Assembly: GCF_003724155.1 (NCBI RefSeq)
Contig: NZ_RJJQ01000005.1
Span: 62,001-126,000, forward strand
Length of the DNA stretch: 64,000 nucleotides
Reading direction: 5' to 3'
From: Flexivirga caeni
Lineage (GTDB): Bacteria > Actinomycetota > Actinomycetes > Actinomycetales > Dermatophilaceae
Made by a program: the position numbers and the translations under genes. Position 1 is the stretch's first letter; the number at the start of each line of letters is the position of its first letter. Below are positions 17,899 to 26,807 of the stretch, in pieces. The notes below the pieces were generated by a model. It ran no database searches. It was given only the letters and a program-made list of their open reading frames with translations, and was not told the origin of the DNA.

Positions 17899-18628
17899 AT
17901 TTCCGGGGGAGGTGGTCGGCCAGGTCGTGCGCGAGGACGGGGAACACGCTGGTCATCAGGGTGGTGCTGGAGCTGTTCAGCGAGTTGAATCCGATGAACG
18001 TCAGATTGATCCAGGCAGCGATGTTGCCGTCGGAGACCAGCACGGAGGCATGGTTGTTGCCGAGGTAGTAGCTGCCCTTGGCGCCGAACGAACCCTGCGT
18101 GAAGTAGCGGTCGATGCTGGCCCGGTTCTTGACGTCCTTGTCGCGGACCGATGTCCACGCGGCTGTCACTCCGGACCCCGTCTTGTCGGCCCCGATCGCG
18201 ATCAGGCTGACCGTGATCGAGTTGGTGAACCCGGTGTCGCCCTTCAGCGCGATGGACCAGCTGCACGAGGCGTTCTTGGCGGTCTTGGCCGTCCCGCTGG
18301 CCCCCTTGGTGCAGCTGCCCAGGGTCGCCGCTCTGGCACCGGGGATGGCGGCCTTCAACTGCTCGGCAGTGAGCACGGTGTCCGCGCTCGGCCACTGGCT
18401 GGTCGGCACGTTCGGGTCGTCCGTCTTCGCCAGGGTGAACGACCAGGTGTCGCCGGGGACCACGTTCGCGCTGACCGGTGCTGGACCGGCAACCAGACCC
18501 TCAGGAGTCGGCGCGCCCGAACTCCACGGCGGAGCCGCCTTGGTGCCGCCACTGGATCCGCTGCAGCCCGCCAGCAACCCGGCGGTGAGGACCGCGCAGG
18601 CCGCAACGGTCGCGCGTGCCGTACCCAT
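17891..18628 (-). CDS. Putative lipoprotein, first paralogue of exported trio
   Basis: A 245-residue lipoprotein precursor with lipobox LAGC (Cys22) followed by a Ser/Gly linker. The core carries WPSADTVLTAEQLKAAIPG, then two cysteines (GSCTKGA and ASCSWSI) and a C-terminal INLTFIGFNSLNSS ... VFPVLAHDL block. All three elements are shared with the next two genes. ATG 18628 is preferred over the TTG codon directly before it; a GAGGGA sequence lies upstream. It is the first gene of a three-gene overlapping operon. A CATAAT hexamer on this strand (18687-18682) is a possible -10 box, with no convincing -35. Confidence 0.75.
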   Translation of the reverse strand: MGTARATVAACAVLTAGLLAGCSGSSGGTKAAPPWSSGAPTPEGLVAGPAPVSANVVPGDTWSFTLAKTDDPNVPTSQWPSADTVLTAEQLKAAIPGARAATLGSCTKGASGTAKTAKNASCSWSIALKGDTGFTNSITVSLIAIGADKTGSGVTAAWTSVRDKDVKNRASIDRYFTQGSFGAKGSYYLGNNHASVLVSDGNIAAWINLTFIGFNSLNSSSTTLMTSVFPVLAHDLADHLPRKYA

Positions 18629-18738
18629 CAATGCACATCCCTCGGTCGTTCGGCTCGGTCGATCGCCACACGGTGACGCCCATTATGACCCGACTCCCGG
18701 CCGAAACGTTCCATGCCCGGCGACCGGGTGCAGCAAAA

Positions 18739-18762
18739 CCTGCCCCGGCCCGTAGGGGCAGG
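18739..18762 (-). terminator. Hairpin downstream of the MFS gene
   Basis: CCTGCCCC (18739-18746) and GGGGCAGG (18755-18762) form an 8-bp perfect stem with an 8-base loop, between the MFS stop and the first exported-protein gene. Flanking AAACCTG and CAGGTTT offer an alternative longer pairing. There is a run of Ts on the leftward strand just after the stem, supporting a terminator for the MFS transcript. Confidence 0.6.
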
Positions 18763-18804
18763 ACAGGTTTCGCCACGTGCGGTCGCAGGGTCAGGCTGCC
18801 CGGT

Positions 18805-20358
18805 TCAGGCAACCACCACCGCGGCCTCTTCGGCCGCCAGTTGGGTGTGGCGGACATTGAGCAGACCGAGCACCAGCACGGTCGCGAAAAGCATCATGCC
18901 CGCGGCATACCAGAACGCGTGGGTCGAGCCGAAGGTCTGCACCTGCAGCGCCGCGTGGTGGGACGCCTGCGCGAGCTGTCCGTGTGTCGGCGTGTGACCG
19001 GATGCGGCCGCCTGGGCGATCGCCGCCTTGCCCGCCGCGGCGAGCTCGGTGCCCTTCTGGGTCGCGAAGTGGGTGAAAACCGTGGTCAATGCGGCGATTC
19101 CGACAGCTCCTCCGATTTGCTGCGCGGTGTTCAGCGCCGATGCGGCCGCTCCCGAGTCATCCCTGCGGACGCCGGCGGTCGCGGTCAGCGTGAGCGGGAT
19201 GAACAGGAAGCCCATTCCGAAGCCCATCACGACGATCCAGGGGAGTAGGTGCAGTGCGTAGCTGCTGTCCGTCGAGAGGTGCGCGAAGCCGACCATCGCC
19301 GTCGTCGCGAGCAGGCCGCCGAAACCGGACAGCCACCGCGGGTCGACCCGGCCGGCCAGGTTCGAGGCGAGCCCGGCGGCGGCCACCACGCCCGCGCTGA
19401 ACGGCAGGAACGCGAACCCGGTCTTAACCGGCGAGTAGCCGAGCACCTGCTGCACGAACAGGCCGAGGAAGAAGAACATCGCCATCATTCCGGCGCCGAT
19501 GAGCAGCATCGACAGCAAGGAGACGCCGCGGGTGCGGTCCGACAGGATGCGCAGCGGCAGCAGCGGGTGACTGGCCCGGCTCTCCACAACGACGAAGAGG
19601 GCGAGCACGACCAGCCCCCCGATCAGCGGGAGGAGGGTCTGGAGGTCGCCCCACGACGAGCCCTGCTGCCCGGCGTGCGACAGCCCGTAGACGATGCCGA
19701 ACAGGCCGGCCGTTCCGGTCACCGCGCCGGCCACATCCAGGCGGCCGTCACCGCTCTCCGACTCGACCAGGACCCGCGGCGCCAGGATCGCGACCGCCAG
19801 CCCGATCGGCACATTGATGAAGAAAGTCCAGCGCCAGTCGGCCTCGGTCAGCACCCCGCCGAGGATCATGCCGATGGCGGCACCGGCGCCGGACATTGCG
19901 GCGTACACGGCCATCGCGCGGTTGCGCTCGCGGCCCGCCTCGAAAGTGGTGTTGATCAGTGCCAGTGCGGCCGGGGAGGCCAGTGCGGCGCCGGCGCCCT
20001 GGATTGCGCGAGCGGCCAGCAGCAGGCCGCCGGTCGGTGCAATGCCGCCGATCAGCGACGCGATCGCGAAGACGGCAATGCCGAGGACGAACATGCGGCG
20101 GCGACCGAAGAGATCGCCGAGGCGTCCGCCGAGCAGCAGCAGGCTGCCGAACGCGAGCGCGTATGACGTGACGACCCACTGCACGCTGGACTGGGTGAAG
20201 TGCAGCGAGGTGAGGATGTGCGGTGTGGCGATGTTCACGATCGTGCCGTCGAGCACGATCATCAGCTGCGCCATCGCGATCACGATCAGCGCGATGGTGC
20301 TGCCGGACTTTCGATGGGTGGTTGCCTTCTCGGTCACCACGTCGATGGTCGAAGTCAT
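18805..20358 (-). CDS. MFS drug:H+ antiporter, DHA2 (EmrB/QacA) family
   Basis: A 517-residue membrane protein with about 14 hydrophobic segments, the DHA2 topology. Motif A (GRLGDLFGRRRMF) lies after helix 2, and the Gly/Pro-rich motif C region is in helix 5. The first helix, IALIVIAMAQLMIVLDGTIV, has the Asp conserved in DHA2 proteins. Such proteins export cationic or amphipathic compounds using the proton gradient. The tetR gene lies 185 bases upstream on the same strand, so local repression is likely. The substrate cannot be read from sequence. Confidence 0.9.
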   Translation of the reverse strand: MTSTIDVVTEKATTHRKSGSTIALIVIAMAQLMIVLDGTIVNIATPHILTSLHFTQSSVQWVVTSYALAFGSLLLLGGRLGDLFGRRRMFVLGIAVFAIASLIGGIAPTGGLLLAARAIQGAGAALASPAALALINTTFEAGRERNRAMAVYAAMSGAGAAIGMILGGVLTEADWRWTFFINVPIGLAVAILAPRVLVESESGDGRLDVAGAVTGTAGLFGIVYGLSHAGQQGSSWGDLQTLLPLIGGLVVLALFVVVESRASHPLLPLRILSDRTRGVSLLSMLLIGAGMMAMFFFLGLFVQQVLGYSPVKTGFAFLPFSAGVVAAAGLASNLAGRVDPRWLSGFGGLLATTAMVGFAHLSTDSSYALHLLPWIVVMGFGMGFLFIPLTLTATAGVRRDDSGAAASALNTAQQIGGAVGIAALTTVFTHFATQKGTELAAAGKAAIAQAAASGHTPTHGQLAQASHHAALQVQTFGSTHAFWYAAGMMLFATVLVLGLLNVRHTQLAAEEAAVVVA

Positions 20359-20543
20359 CAGCGGTGGTCCTTCCCTGGTTGGGTGCGCCGGACATGGCGC
20401 AGGAGTGATCGGCCGGTGACCCGCGGGCGCAGGTTCCGGTGAATTGGGTGTGTGGGATCAGTCGGCCGCGCGTGCGGTCGTTGTCTTCATCAGGTATGAC
20501 GAGCGGGGTCGCTCGATGTCGACAGTCAGAGCAAAGCCGGTCT

Positions 20544-21179
20544 TCAGGACCGTTTCGTTCCGCTGCCTTTCACGCTGGCCCGGCAGGCCGGGAGCAGCAC
20601 GTCCTCGATCACCTTCGCGATGTATGCCGGATCCGGCATACAGCCCTGCGCCATGACGCGATAGGTGATCGCGGCCGGCACCATGGAGACGAGCAGGTCG
20701 AGATCGGCGTCCGGGCCGACTTCACCGCGCTGCTGCGCGCGGCGCATCACTTCCAGCAGGCGCTCGGTCTGCGGCGTGATGAAGCGGTCGCTCAGCACTG
20801 TGGTGAGTTCGGGATCACGATGGATCGCCGAGGTCACCGCGTTCATGACCTGGGTGATCTTCTCGCTGTAGTCGGGGTCGCTGCAGAATTGCGAGGTCAG
20901 GTCGCCTTCCAGGCTCCCGGTGTCCGGGAGCTCGCCCATGGCGGGCTGGGCGGTCGACTTCAGCTGCTCGACGGCCGAGACCACGAGCTCGGCCTTCGAC
21001 GGCCATTTGCGGTAGAGCGTCGCCTTGCTGGCCCGCACCCGGCCGGCCACCGCGTCGAACGTGAGCTTGTCGTAGCCCACTTCGGTGAGCAGGTCGAGGA
21101 CGCCTTCCAGGATCTCCGCCTCACGGTCGCCGGACACTCGCGGCTTGCTGCCGGCTTCACTGACCACCGAGGCGTTCAT
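20544..21179 (-). CDS. TetR family repressor
   Basis: A 211-residue regulator. Residues about 17-65 form the TetR DNA-binding domain (EILEGVLDLLTEVGYDKLTFDAVA, then the recognition helix with SKATLYRKWPSKAELV). The remainder is a helical ligand and dimerisation domain resembling the TetR_C_11/AcrR-type C-terminus. It is followed by the MFS exporter on the same strand and is divergent from tmsA. The intergenic region has a perfect 9-bp palindrome, its probable operator. A half-site (GTTTCGTTC, 20552-20560) recurs inside its own 3' end. Confidence 0.9.
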   Translation of the reverse strand: MNASVVSEAGSKPRVSGDREAEILEGVLDLLTEVGYDKLTFDAVAGRVRASKATLYRKWPSKAELVVSAVEQLKSTAQPAMGELPDTGSLEGDLTSQFCSDPDYSEKITQVMNAVTSAIHRDPELTTVLSDRFITPQTERLLEVMRRAQQRGEVGPDADLDLLVSMVPAAITYRVMAQGCMPDPAYIAKVIEDVLLPACRASVKGSGTKRS

Positions 21180-21201
21180 GGCATTTCCTTCCCGATGCGG
21201 A

Positions 21202-21275
21202 GTAGGTCTCCCAAGGCTAGTGCGCCCGGCCTTGATGGAACGAAACCGTTTCGTTCTATTTCAAGATAGACCTAC
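21202..21275. promoter_or_regulatory. Nested palindromes between tetR and tmsA (probable TetR operator)
   Basis: The inner site GAACGAAAC-C-GTTTCGTTC (21238-21256) is a perfect palindrome with 9-base arms, ideal for a TetR dimer. It is flanked by a second perfect inverted repeat, GTAGGTCT (21202-21209) and AGACCTAC (21268-21275). The block lies between two divergent starts, so one repressor could control both directions. Binding is inferred. Confidence 0.7.
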
Positions 21276-21407
21276 CTGCGCGTGCAACGCAAACCGCCGC
21301 ACCGCCCGACCGGGCTGTGGCGGCGCGCAATGGCCTGACGACATACCGGCGACACGGGAGGAGTAGGTTGCTGGGCGCGACCTGAAGAGCGACAGCGGAG
21401 GTAGACC

Positions 21408-22805
21408 TTGAGCGGGGCACGCGGCGAGATCGTGGGCTGGGAGAGGCATCGGGCGGCGGTCGACGATCTGCAGCGTCAGCTGGCGGCGATGCCGCCGGGC
21501 GCGCCGGTCCGGCTCGCCAAGCGCACCTCCAACCTGTTCCGGCCACGCGAGGCCAATCCCGTTCCCGGGCTTGACGTTTCCCGGTTGCACGGCGTAATCG
21601 AGGTCGATCCGCTGGCCGGCACGGCAGATGTGCAGGGTATGACGACCTACGAGGACCTGGTGGACGCCACGTTGCGCTACGGGCTGATGCCGTATGTCGT
21701 GCCGCAGTTGCGCACGATCACGCTCGGTGGCGCGGTCACCGGCCTCGGCATCGAGTCGTCCTCCTTCCGCAACGGCCTGCCGCACGAGTCGCTGATCGAG
21801 ATGGACGTGCTCACCGGCGCCGGTGAGATCGTGACCGCGCGGGATGACAACGAGCACGCCGACCTCTTCCGCACCTTCCCCAATTCGTATGGCTCGCTTG
21901 GTTATTCGGTCCGCCTGAAGATCAAGCTGGAGCGCGTCGCGCCATACGTCCACCTGCGGCATGTGCGTTTCGGCACGCTGCGCGAACTCATCGACACCTT
22001 GCGCCAGGTGCTGCAGGACCGGACGTACGACGGTGAACAGGTCGACTTCGTCGACGGCGTGGTCTTCGCGCGGGACGAGAGCTACCTGGTGCTGGGGAGC
22101 TGGGCGAGCACTGCGCCATACACCTCGGACTACACCGGGCAGCAGATCTACTACCGCTCCATCCAGCAGCGCCGCGAGGACTACCTGACGACGCTGGACT
22201 ACATCTGGCGATGGGACACCGACTGGTTCTGGTGCAACCGGGTGTTCGGGCTGCAGAAGCCGGCGATCCGCAGGCTGGTGCCGAAGCGCTACCTGCGCAG
22301 TGATGTCTACGGCAAGTTCATCCGCTGGGAGAACGCGCACGGCTTCTTCGCCCGCATCGACGCCAAGCGCGGCAAACTGCCTCGGGAGCGCGTGGTGCAG
22401 GACGTCGAGATCTCCGTCGATCGCACCGAGGAGTTCCTCGACTGGTTCCTGGACAACGTCCCGATCGAGCCGATCTGGTTGTGCCCGCTGGCGATTCGCG
22501 ACCAGGACCACGGTGAGCAGCCGTGGCCGCTCTACCCGCTCAAGCGCGGCGAGAACTACGTCAACGTGGGTTTCTGGTCGACGGTGCCGATCACTGCAGG
22601 ACGCCAGGACGGCGACGTGAACCGGGACATCGAGCGCGAGGTGCACGAACTCGACGGGCACAAGTCGCTCTACAGCGACGCCTATTACGACGAGGAGACC
22701 TTCTGGTCCCTCTACGGGGGTGACACCCTCGCCCCGGTCAAGAAGAAGTACGACCCCGACGGGCGGTTGCCCGATCTCTACACGAAGGCGGTGAAGCGGC
22801 GATGA
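21408..22805 (+). CDS. tmsA: FAD-dependent reductase for 10-methyl fatty acid synthesis
   Basis: A 465-residue FAD-binding oxidoreductase of the VAO/DprE1-like class. The FAD-binding domain has TITLGGAVTGLGIESSSF (about residues 103-120), the usual Gly-rich loop, and an NSYGSLGYSVRLKIKLE segment. The C-terminal half is a cap rich in Trp and Tyr. It overlaps the following methyltransferase by four bases. This pair matches tmsA-tmsB (BfaA/BfaB in mycobacteria), where TmsB methylates the oleoyl double bond and TmsA reduces the 10-methylene product to tuberculostearate. The start is TTG at 21408, supported by GGAGG at 21397-21401. Confidence 0.82.
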   Translation: MSGARGEIVGWERHRAAVDDLQRQLAAMPPGAPVRLAKRTSNLFRPREANPVPGLDVSRLHGVIEVDPLAGTADVQGMTTYEDLVDATLRYGLMPYVVPQLRTITLGGAVTGLGIESSSFRNGLPHESLIEMDVLTGAGEIVTARDDNEHADLFRTFPNSYGSLGYSVRLKIKLERVAPYVHLRHVRFGTLRELIDTLRQVLQDRTYDGEQVDFVDGVVFARDESYLVLGSWASTAPYTSDYTGQQIYYRSIQQRREDYLTTLDYIWRWDTDWFWCNRVFGLQKPAIRRLVPKRYLRSDVYGKFIRWENAHGFFARIDAKRGKLPRERVVQDVEISVDRTEEFLDWFLDNVPIEPIWLCPLAIRDQDHGEQPWPLYPLKRGENYVNVGFWSTVPITAGRQDGDVNRDIEREVHELDGHKSLYSDAYYDEETFWSLYGGDTLAPVKKKYDPDGRLPDLYTKAVKRR

Positions 22806-24088
22806 CACTTTCCATCGGCGAGATTTCCGACCGGATCTTCGGCACCGACGTGCCTTTCGCGGTCAAGGCGTATGACGGCTCGACGGGTGGCAACCCGCAC
22901 GCCGTCGTGAGCATCGACATCGCGAACGAGCGCGCGCTGCGCTATCTGGCGACGGCCCCCGGGGAGCTCGGGCTCGCCAGGGCATACATCATGGGCGACC
23001 TGGTGGTCGAGGGCATCGACCCCGGTGACCCCTACGACTTCCTCGCGCTGTTCCTCGACGACTTCGGTCCGAAACGCCCGCCGATCAGCGAGCTGCCCGA
23101 CGTCGCACGGTCGTTGGGGCTCAAGACGTTCCGCATGCCGGAGTTGCCGGCGCAGGAGGCCGTGCCGCAGTGGCGCCGCACTGTCGAGGGGCTGCGCGGG
23201 CTGCGTCACTCCCGCAAGCGGGACGCCGAGGCGATCCACCACCACTACGACGTCAGCAACGATTTCTACGAGCTGGTGCTCGGCCCGTCGATGGCCTACA
23301 CCTGCGCGTGCTACCCGACGGCGGACGCGACGCTGGAAGAGGCTCAGGAGCACAAGTTCGACCTGATCTGCAAGAAGCTCGACCTGCGTCCGGGCATGCG
23401 GCTGCTCGACATCGGCTGCGGCTGGGGCGGCATGGTCAAGCACGCCGTCGAGCACTACGGCGTGACCGCGCTCGGTGTCACCCTGTCGGCCGAGCAGGCG
23501 TCGTGGGCGCAGCACAACCTGAAGGTGCACGGGCTCGACGATCGTGCCGAGGTGCGGTATGGCGACTACCGCGACGTCGCCGAGACCGGCTTCGACGCCA
23601 TCAGCTCGATCGGGCTGACCGAGCACATCGGCGTGAAGAACTACCCGAGCTACTTCAAGTTCAACTACGACCGGCTCAAGGTCGGCGGCCGGATGCTCAA
23701 CCACAGCATCACCCGACCGGACAACAAGGCCCCCGCGATCACCAAGGGCGGCTTCATCAACCGGTATGTCTTCCCGGACGGCGAGATCACCGGCGTCGGA
23801 ACGATCGTCAGCCGCATGCAGGACCAGGGTTTCGAGATCCGGCACAGCGAGGACCTGCGGGAGCACTACGCCCGCACGACGCGCGCGTGGTGCAAGAATC
23901 TCTCGGCGCACTGGGACGAGTGCGTGCGCGACGCCGGCGAGCAGGTGTCCCGCGTGTGGGGCCTCTACCTCGCGGGAAGCTCGATCGGCTTCGAGCGCAA
24001 CCACATTCAGCTGCACCAGGTGCTCGGCGAGAAGGTCGCGCCCGACGGCACCGGCTCCTACCCCCTGCGCCCGGACTTCGGCGTCTGA
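22802..24088 (+). CDS. tmsB: SAM-dependent methyltransferase, cyclopropane-FA-synthase family
   Basis: A 428-residue protein. The N-terminal ~130 residues form the extra domain typical of CfaS-like enzymes. The SAM-binding motif GMRLLDIGCGWGGMVKHAV lies near residue 200, followed by GVTLSAEQASWAQ and the SIGLTEHIG motif with the conserved acidic residue. Alone it would be called cyclopropane-fatty-acyl-phospholipid synthase, but the ATGA overlap with the FAD reductase supports TmsB, which makes 10-methylene stearoyl chains on phospholipids. A tmsC gene is not evident downstream. The enzyme is peripheral at the membrane. Confidence 0.85.
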   Translation: MTLSIGEISDRIFGTDVPFAVKAYDGSTGGNPHAVVSIDIANERALRYLATAPGELGLARAYIMGDLVVEGIDPGDPYDFLALFLDDFGPKRPPISELPDVARSLGLKTFRMPELPAQEAVPQWRRTVEGLRGLRHSRKRDAEAIHHHYDVSNDFYELVLGPSMAYTCACYPTADATLEEAQEHKFDLICKKLDLRPGMRLLDIGCGWGGMVKHAVEHYGVTALGVTLSAEQASWAQHNLKVHGLDDRAEVRYGDYRDVAETGFDAISSIGLTEHIGVKNYPSYFKFNYDRLKVGGRMLNHSITRPDNKAPAITKGGFINRYVFPDGEITGVGTIVSRMQDQGFEIRHSEDLREHYARTTRAWCKNLSAHWDECVRDAGEQVSRVWGLYLAGSSIGFERNHIQLHQVLGEKVAPDGTGSYPLRPDFGV

Positions 24089-24095
24089 CCGGGCG

Positions 24096-24539
24096 TCAGC
24101 CCTTGCGGGACACGCCCCACCGGCGTTGTGCGCTGTCAGACTGCACGAGATGCACCCACATCGAGGCGATCGAGAAGGGCAGCGCCACCAGGTAGGGGAT
24201 CGCGGAGTCGGCGATGAACCCAATCGCGACGTTCAGCAGGACTGGCACGTCGGTGATGAGCAGTCGCCGCATGAAGCCGGTGAGGTATGCCGTCGGGCCC
24301 TCGCTGATCGACGCGACGGCCCGGTAACCGAAGCTGATCGCGACGAAGAAACCGGCGATGACCAGCAGCACCGAGAGGACGACATACAGGACGTTGGCCG
24401 ATCCGACGCCGACCGTCACGCACAGAGCGACCGCGAAGAAGACGGTGGCGCCGATGATGGCCAGCGACATGGTCCGCACCGTTCGTTGCACGGCTGGTGG
24501 GGTGTCGCCGGTCTGCGGGATGCTGCTCTGCTCGTCCAT
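24096..24539 (-). CDS. Small multi-pass membrane protein, unknown
   Basis: A 147-residue protein with four hydrophobic segments (about residues 25-45, 48-72, 90-110 and 113-130) and a polar N-terminus MDEQSSIPQTGDTPP. No motif is recognised. ATG 24539 is chosen; the open frame continues upstream toward the tmRNA leader without a better start. It converges on tmsB, seven bases apart. It does not look like TmsC, but I cannot exclude a lipid-related role. Confidence 0.65.
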   Translation of the reverse strand: MDEQSSIPQTGDTPPAVQRTVRTMSLAIIGATVFFAVALCVTVGVGSANVLYVVLSVLLVIAGFFVAISFGYRAVASISEGPTAYLTGFMRRLLITDVPVLLNVAIGFIADSAIPYLVALPFSIASMWVHLVQSDSAQRRWGVSRKG

Positions 24540-24728
24540 GGGGCACGAGGCTACGGGAATCGGTTCGCGCCGCCGCACGTTAGCCCATATGCTCGGGGGC
24601 ACAACTGAACAGTGACAATGGATCCTCAGCAACACCTGCACGAAGAACGAACACTAAGGTTCCGCTGACGATGCATGGGACGACCGAGGTACGAGGTCGA
24701 ACCATGAGGAGGAAGCGGGACAGACAAT

Positions 24729-25093
24729 GGGGGTGATCGGTTTCGACGCTGATCGCCGTCGCAGGGGAAGCGGGCCGAGGATGCACGGTTATCTCGCTAA
24801 CGCTCCGTGCACAACCAATAGGTGCCAACTCCAAGCGCACCGACTTCGCCCTCGCCGCCTGAGCGAGCCTCGAAGTCCGTCAGCCTGAGCTAGTTCTCGA
24901 CTCAGTGTCTGGCGTCAGCTAGAGAACTTGCTGCGTCGTCACGCCGGGGGGCGACGCGGGACTCTTACCCGGCTGGGCCTGTCAGGGAACGTGTGCGCGC
25001 GAGCCCTGGGGCCGAGAAAATCCGTAGCGCACTGCGCCCGGAGAAGCCTTGCCTCGCCGCCAGCGGACGCGGGTTCGATTCCCGCCACCTCCA
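24729..25093 (+). ncRNA. ssrA: tmRNA (ssrA), tag ANSKRTDFALAA
   Basis: The 5' end GGGGGTGATCGGTTTCGAC and the 3' T-arm GCGGGTTCGATTCCCGC are hallmark tmRNA ends. The acceptor stem pairs GGGGGTG (24729-24735) with CACCTCC (25086-25092), and A25093 is the discriminator; CCA is not encoded. The tag frame begins at GCC 24824 and ends at TGA 24860-24862, giving ANSKRTDFALAA with the standard LAA degron. It rescues stalled ribosomes together with SmpB. smpB is not visible next to it. The exact 3' end is uncertain by a few bases. Confidence 0.95.
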
Positions 25094-25113
25094 CGCGTGA
25101 TCCATTGTCAGAT

Positions 25114-25150
25114 CGGACGCCGCCACCCGGCACACGGGTGGCGGCGTCCG
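25114..25150 (+). terminator. Strong hairpin after tmRNA
   Basis: Perfect 16-bp arms CGGACGCCGCCACCCG (25114-25129) and CGGGTGGCGGCGTCCG (25135-25150) with a five-base loop, 20 bases after the tmRNA end. There is no T run, which is common for actinobacterial terminators. It probably ends the ssrA transcript. Confidence 0.85.
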
Positions 25151-25283
25151 TGCTCAGGTAGCGGTGCAGTGGCCCGTCCTGACCGGACCTACCGGACGGG
25201 TCATTGGTGTTTGGCCGGTCGCGGGCGGGTTCCAGCCTCTACCATGGCGCACGGACAGTGCCGTCTGCGGAGAGGACGTCCCC

Positions 25284-26807
25284 ATGCGCGTCGGAGTGGT
25301 CAAAGAGTCGCAGGTGGGTGAGACGCGGGTAGCTGCGACGCCGGGCACCGTCGGCCAATTGCGTTCGCTCGGTTACGAAGTCGTCGTCGAGCCGGGTGCG
25401 GGGGAGCGTGCCGGCTTCGCCGACGAGGCGTATGCCGAGGCAGGCACCGCACTGGGCGATCCGCTGGAGGCGGAGGTGGTGCTCGGTGTGAATGCGCTCG
25501 CGCCCGCCCAGCTGGACCGGCTGCAGCCGGGTGCCACGATCATCGGCATCCTCGGCCCGCGGACCAATCCGGACCTCGTGATGGATCTGGCGCGGCGGCC
25601 GATCACCGCGCTCGCGCTGGACGCGGCACCGCGCATCTCGCGGGCCCAGTCGCTGGACGTGCTGTCCTCAATGGCGAACATCGCCGGATATCGCGCGGTG
25701 GTGGAGGCGGCGCACGTGTTCGGGCGGTTTTTCACCGGTCAGGTGACGGCGGCCGGGAAGGTGCCGCCGGCGACCGTGCTGGTGTGCGGCGCCGGTGTCG
25801 CGGGGCTGGCGGCCATCGGCACTGCGGGGTCGCTCGGTGCGGTGGTGCGTGCGACCGACCCGCGTCCGGAGGTGGCCGATCAGGTGAAGTCGCTCGGCGG
25901 CGAATATCTGTCGATCGAGGATCCCGAGGTCGAGGTGTCCGCCACCGGCTACGCCAAGGAGATGGGGCAGGACTACCAGGCCCGGGAAGCGCAGTTGTAC
26001 GCGCAGCAGGCCGCCGATGTCGACATCATCATCACGACCGCGTTGATCCCGGGCCGCCCGGCGCCCCGGCTGATCACGGCCGACATGGTGGCGTCGATGC
26101 GGCCGGGCAGCGTGATCGTCGACATGGCAGCCGCGTCGGGCGGCAACGTCGAGGGCTCCATGCCGGGCGAGGTCGTGCGGACCCCGGGCGGGGTGACGAT
26201 CATTGGCTACACCGACCTCGCCGGGCGGCTGCCGGCGCAGGCGTCGCAACTCTATGGCACCAACCTGGTGAATCTGCTCAAACTGCTCACGCCCGGCAAG
26301 GACGGCCAGCTCGTGCTGGACGAGGACGACGTGGTGCAGCGCTCGATCCTGGTCTGCCGGGAGGGGGAGTCACGATGGCCGCCACCACCGGTGCAGGTCT
26401 CGGCGGCTCCGGCGCAGACTGCGGCGGCACCGGCCGTGGAGCGGCAGGTGAAGGCGCCGCTCACTGCCGGTCGCCGGCTCACGATGGTGCTGGTCGCGGC
26501 GGCGGTGGTGTTCGTGCTGCTCGCGATCTCACCCGCGGCGCTGACCGTGCACCTGACCGTGTTCGCGCTGGCGATTGTGATCGGCTACTACGTCATACGC
26601 AGCGTGCACCATGCGCTGCACACGCCGCTGATGTCGGTGACGAACGCGATCTCCGGGATCATCGTCGTGGGTGCGCTGCTGCAGATCGGGCAGCACAATA
26701 CGGCGATCACGATCTTGTCGGCGGTGGCGATCCTGGTGGCGTCGATCAACGTGTTCGGCGGCTTCGCGGTCACTCGCCGTATGCTCGGAATGTTCTCCCG
26801 ATCATGA
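25284..26807 (+). CDS. pntA: NAD(P) transhydrogenase subunit alpha
   Basis: A 507-residue alpha subunit combining alpha1 and alpha2 in one chain. Residues 1-~375 form the NAD(H)-binding domain I ([19 protein letters not shown] at the start; [22 protein letters not shown] Rossmann loop near 175). A Pro/Ala linker follows, then about four membrane helices of domain II from about residue 405. It transfers hydride between NADH and NADP+ coupled to proton movement. The start ATG 25284 has a GAGAGG sequence upstream; homology begins right there. Its stop overlaps pntB by four bases. Confidence 0.94.
   Translation: MRVGVVKESQVGETRVAATPGTVGQLRSLGYEVVVEPGAGERAGFADEAYAEAGTALGDPLEAEVVLGVNALAPAQLDRLQPGATIIGILGPRTNPDLVMDLARRPITALALDAAPRISRAQSLDVLSSMANIAGYRAVVEAAHVFGRFFTGQVTAAGKVPPATVLVCGAGVAGLAAIGTAGSLGAVVRATDPRPEVADQVKSLGGEYLSIEDPEVEVSATGYAKEMGQDYQAREAQLYAQQAADVDIIITTALIPGRPAPRLITADMVASMRPGSVIVDMAAASGGNVEGSMPGEVVRTPGGVTIIGYTDLAGRLPAQASQLYGTNLVNLLKLLTPGKDGQLVLDEDDVVQRSILVCREGESRWPPPPVQVSAAPAQTAAAPAVERQVKAPLTAGRRLTMVLVAAAVVFVLLAISPAALTVHLTVFALAIVIGYYVIRSVHHALHTPLMSVTNAISGIIVVGALLQIGQHNTAITILSAVAILVASINVFGGFAVTRRMLGMFSRS

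Noticed and set aside
24703-24738. A short frame MRRKRDRQWG ending just inside the tmRNA, tempting as an smpB tail
   Set aside because: Only ten codons long, no upstream continuation in frame with SmpB-like sequence, and its end lies within the tmRNA 5' end.
25171-25210. CCCGTCC/GGACGGG repeat upstream of pntA as an operator
   Set aside because: Seven-base GC-rich arms with a long spacer are common here, and no regulator gene is adjacent.
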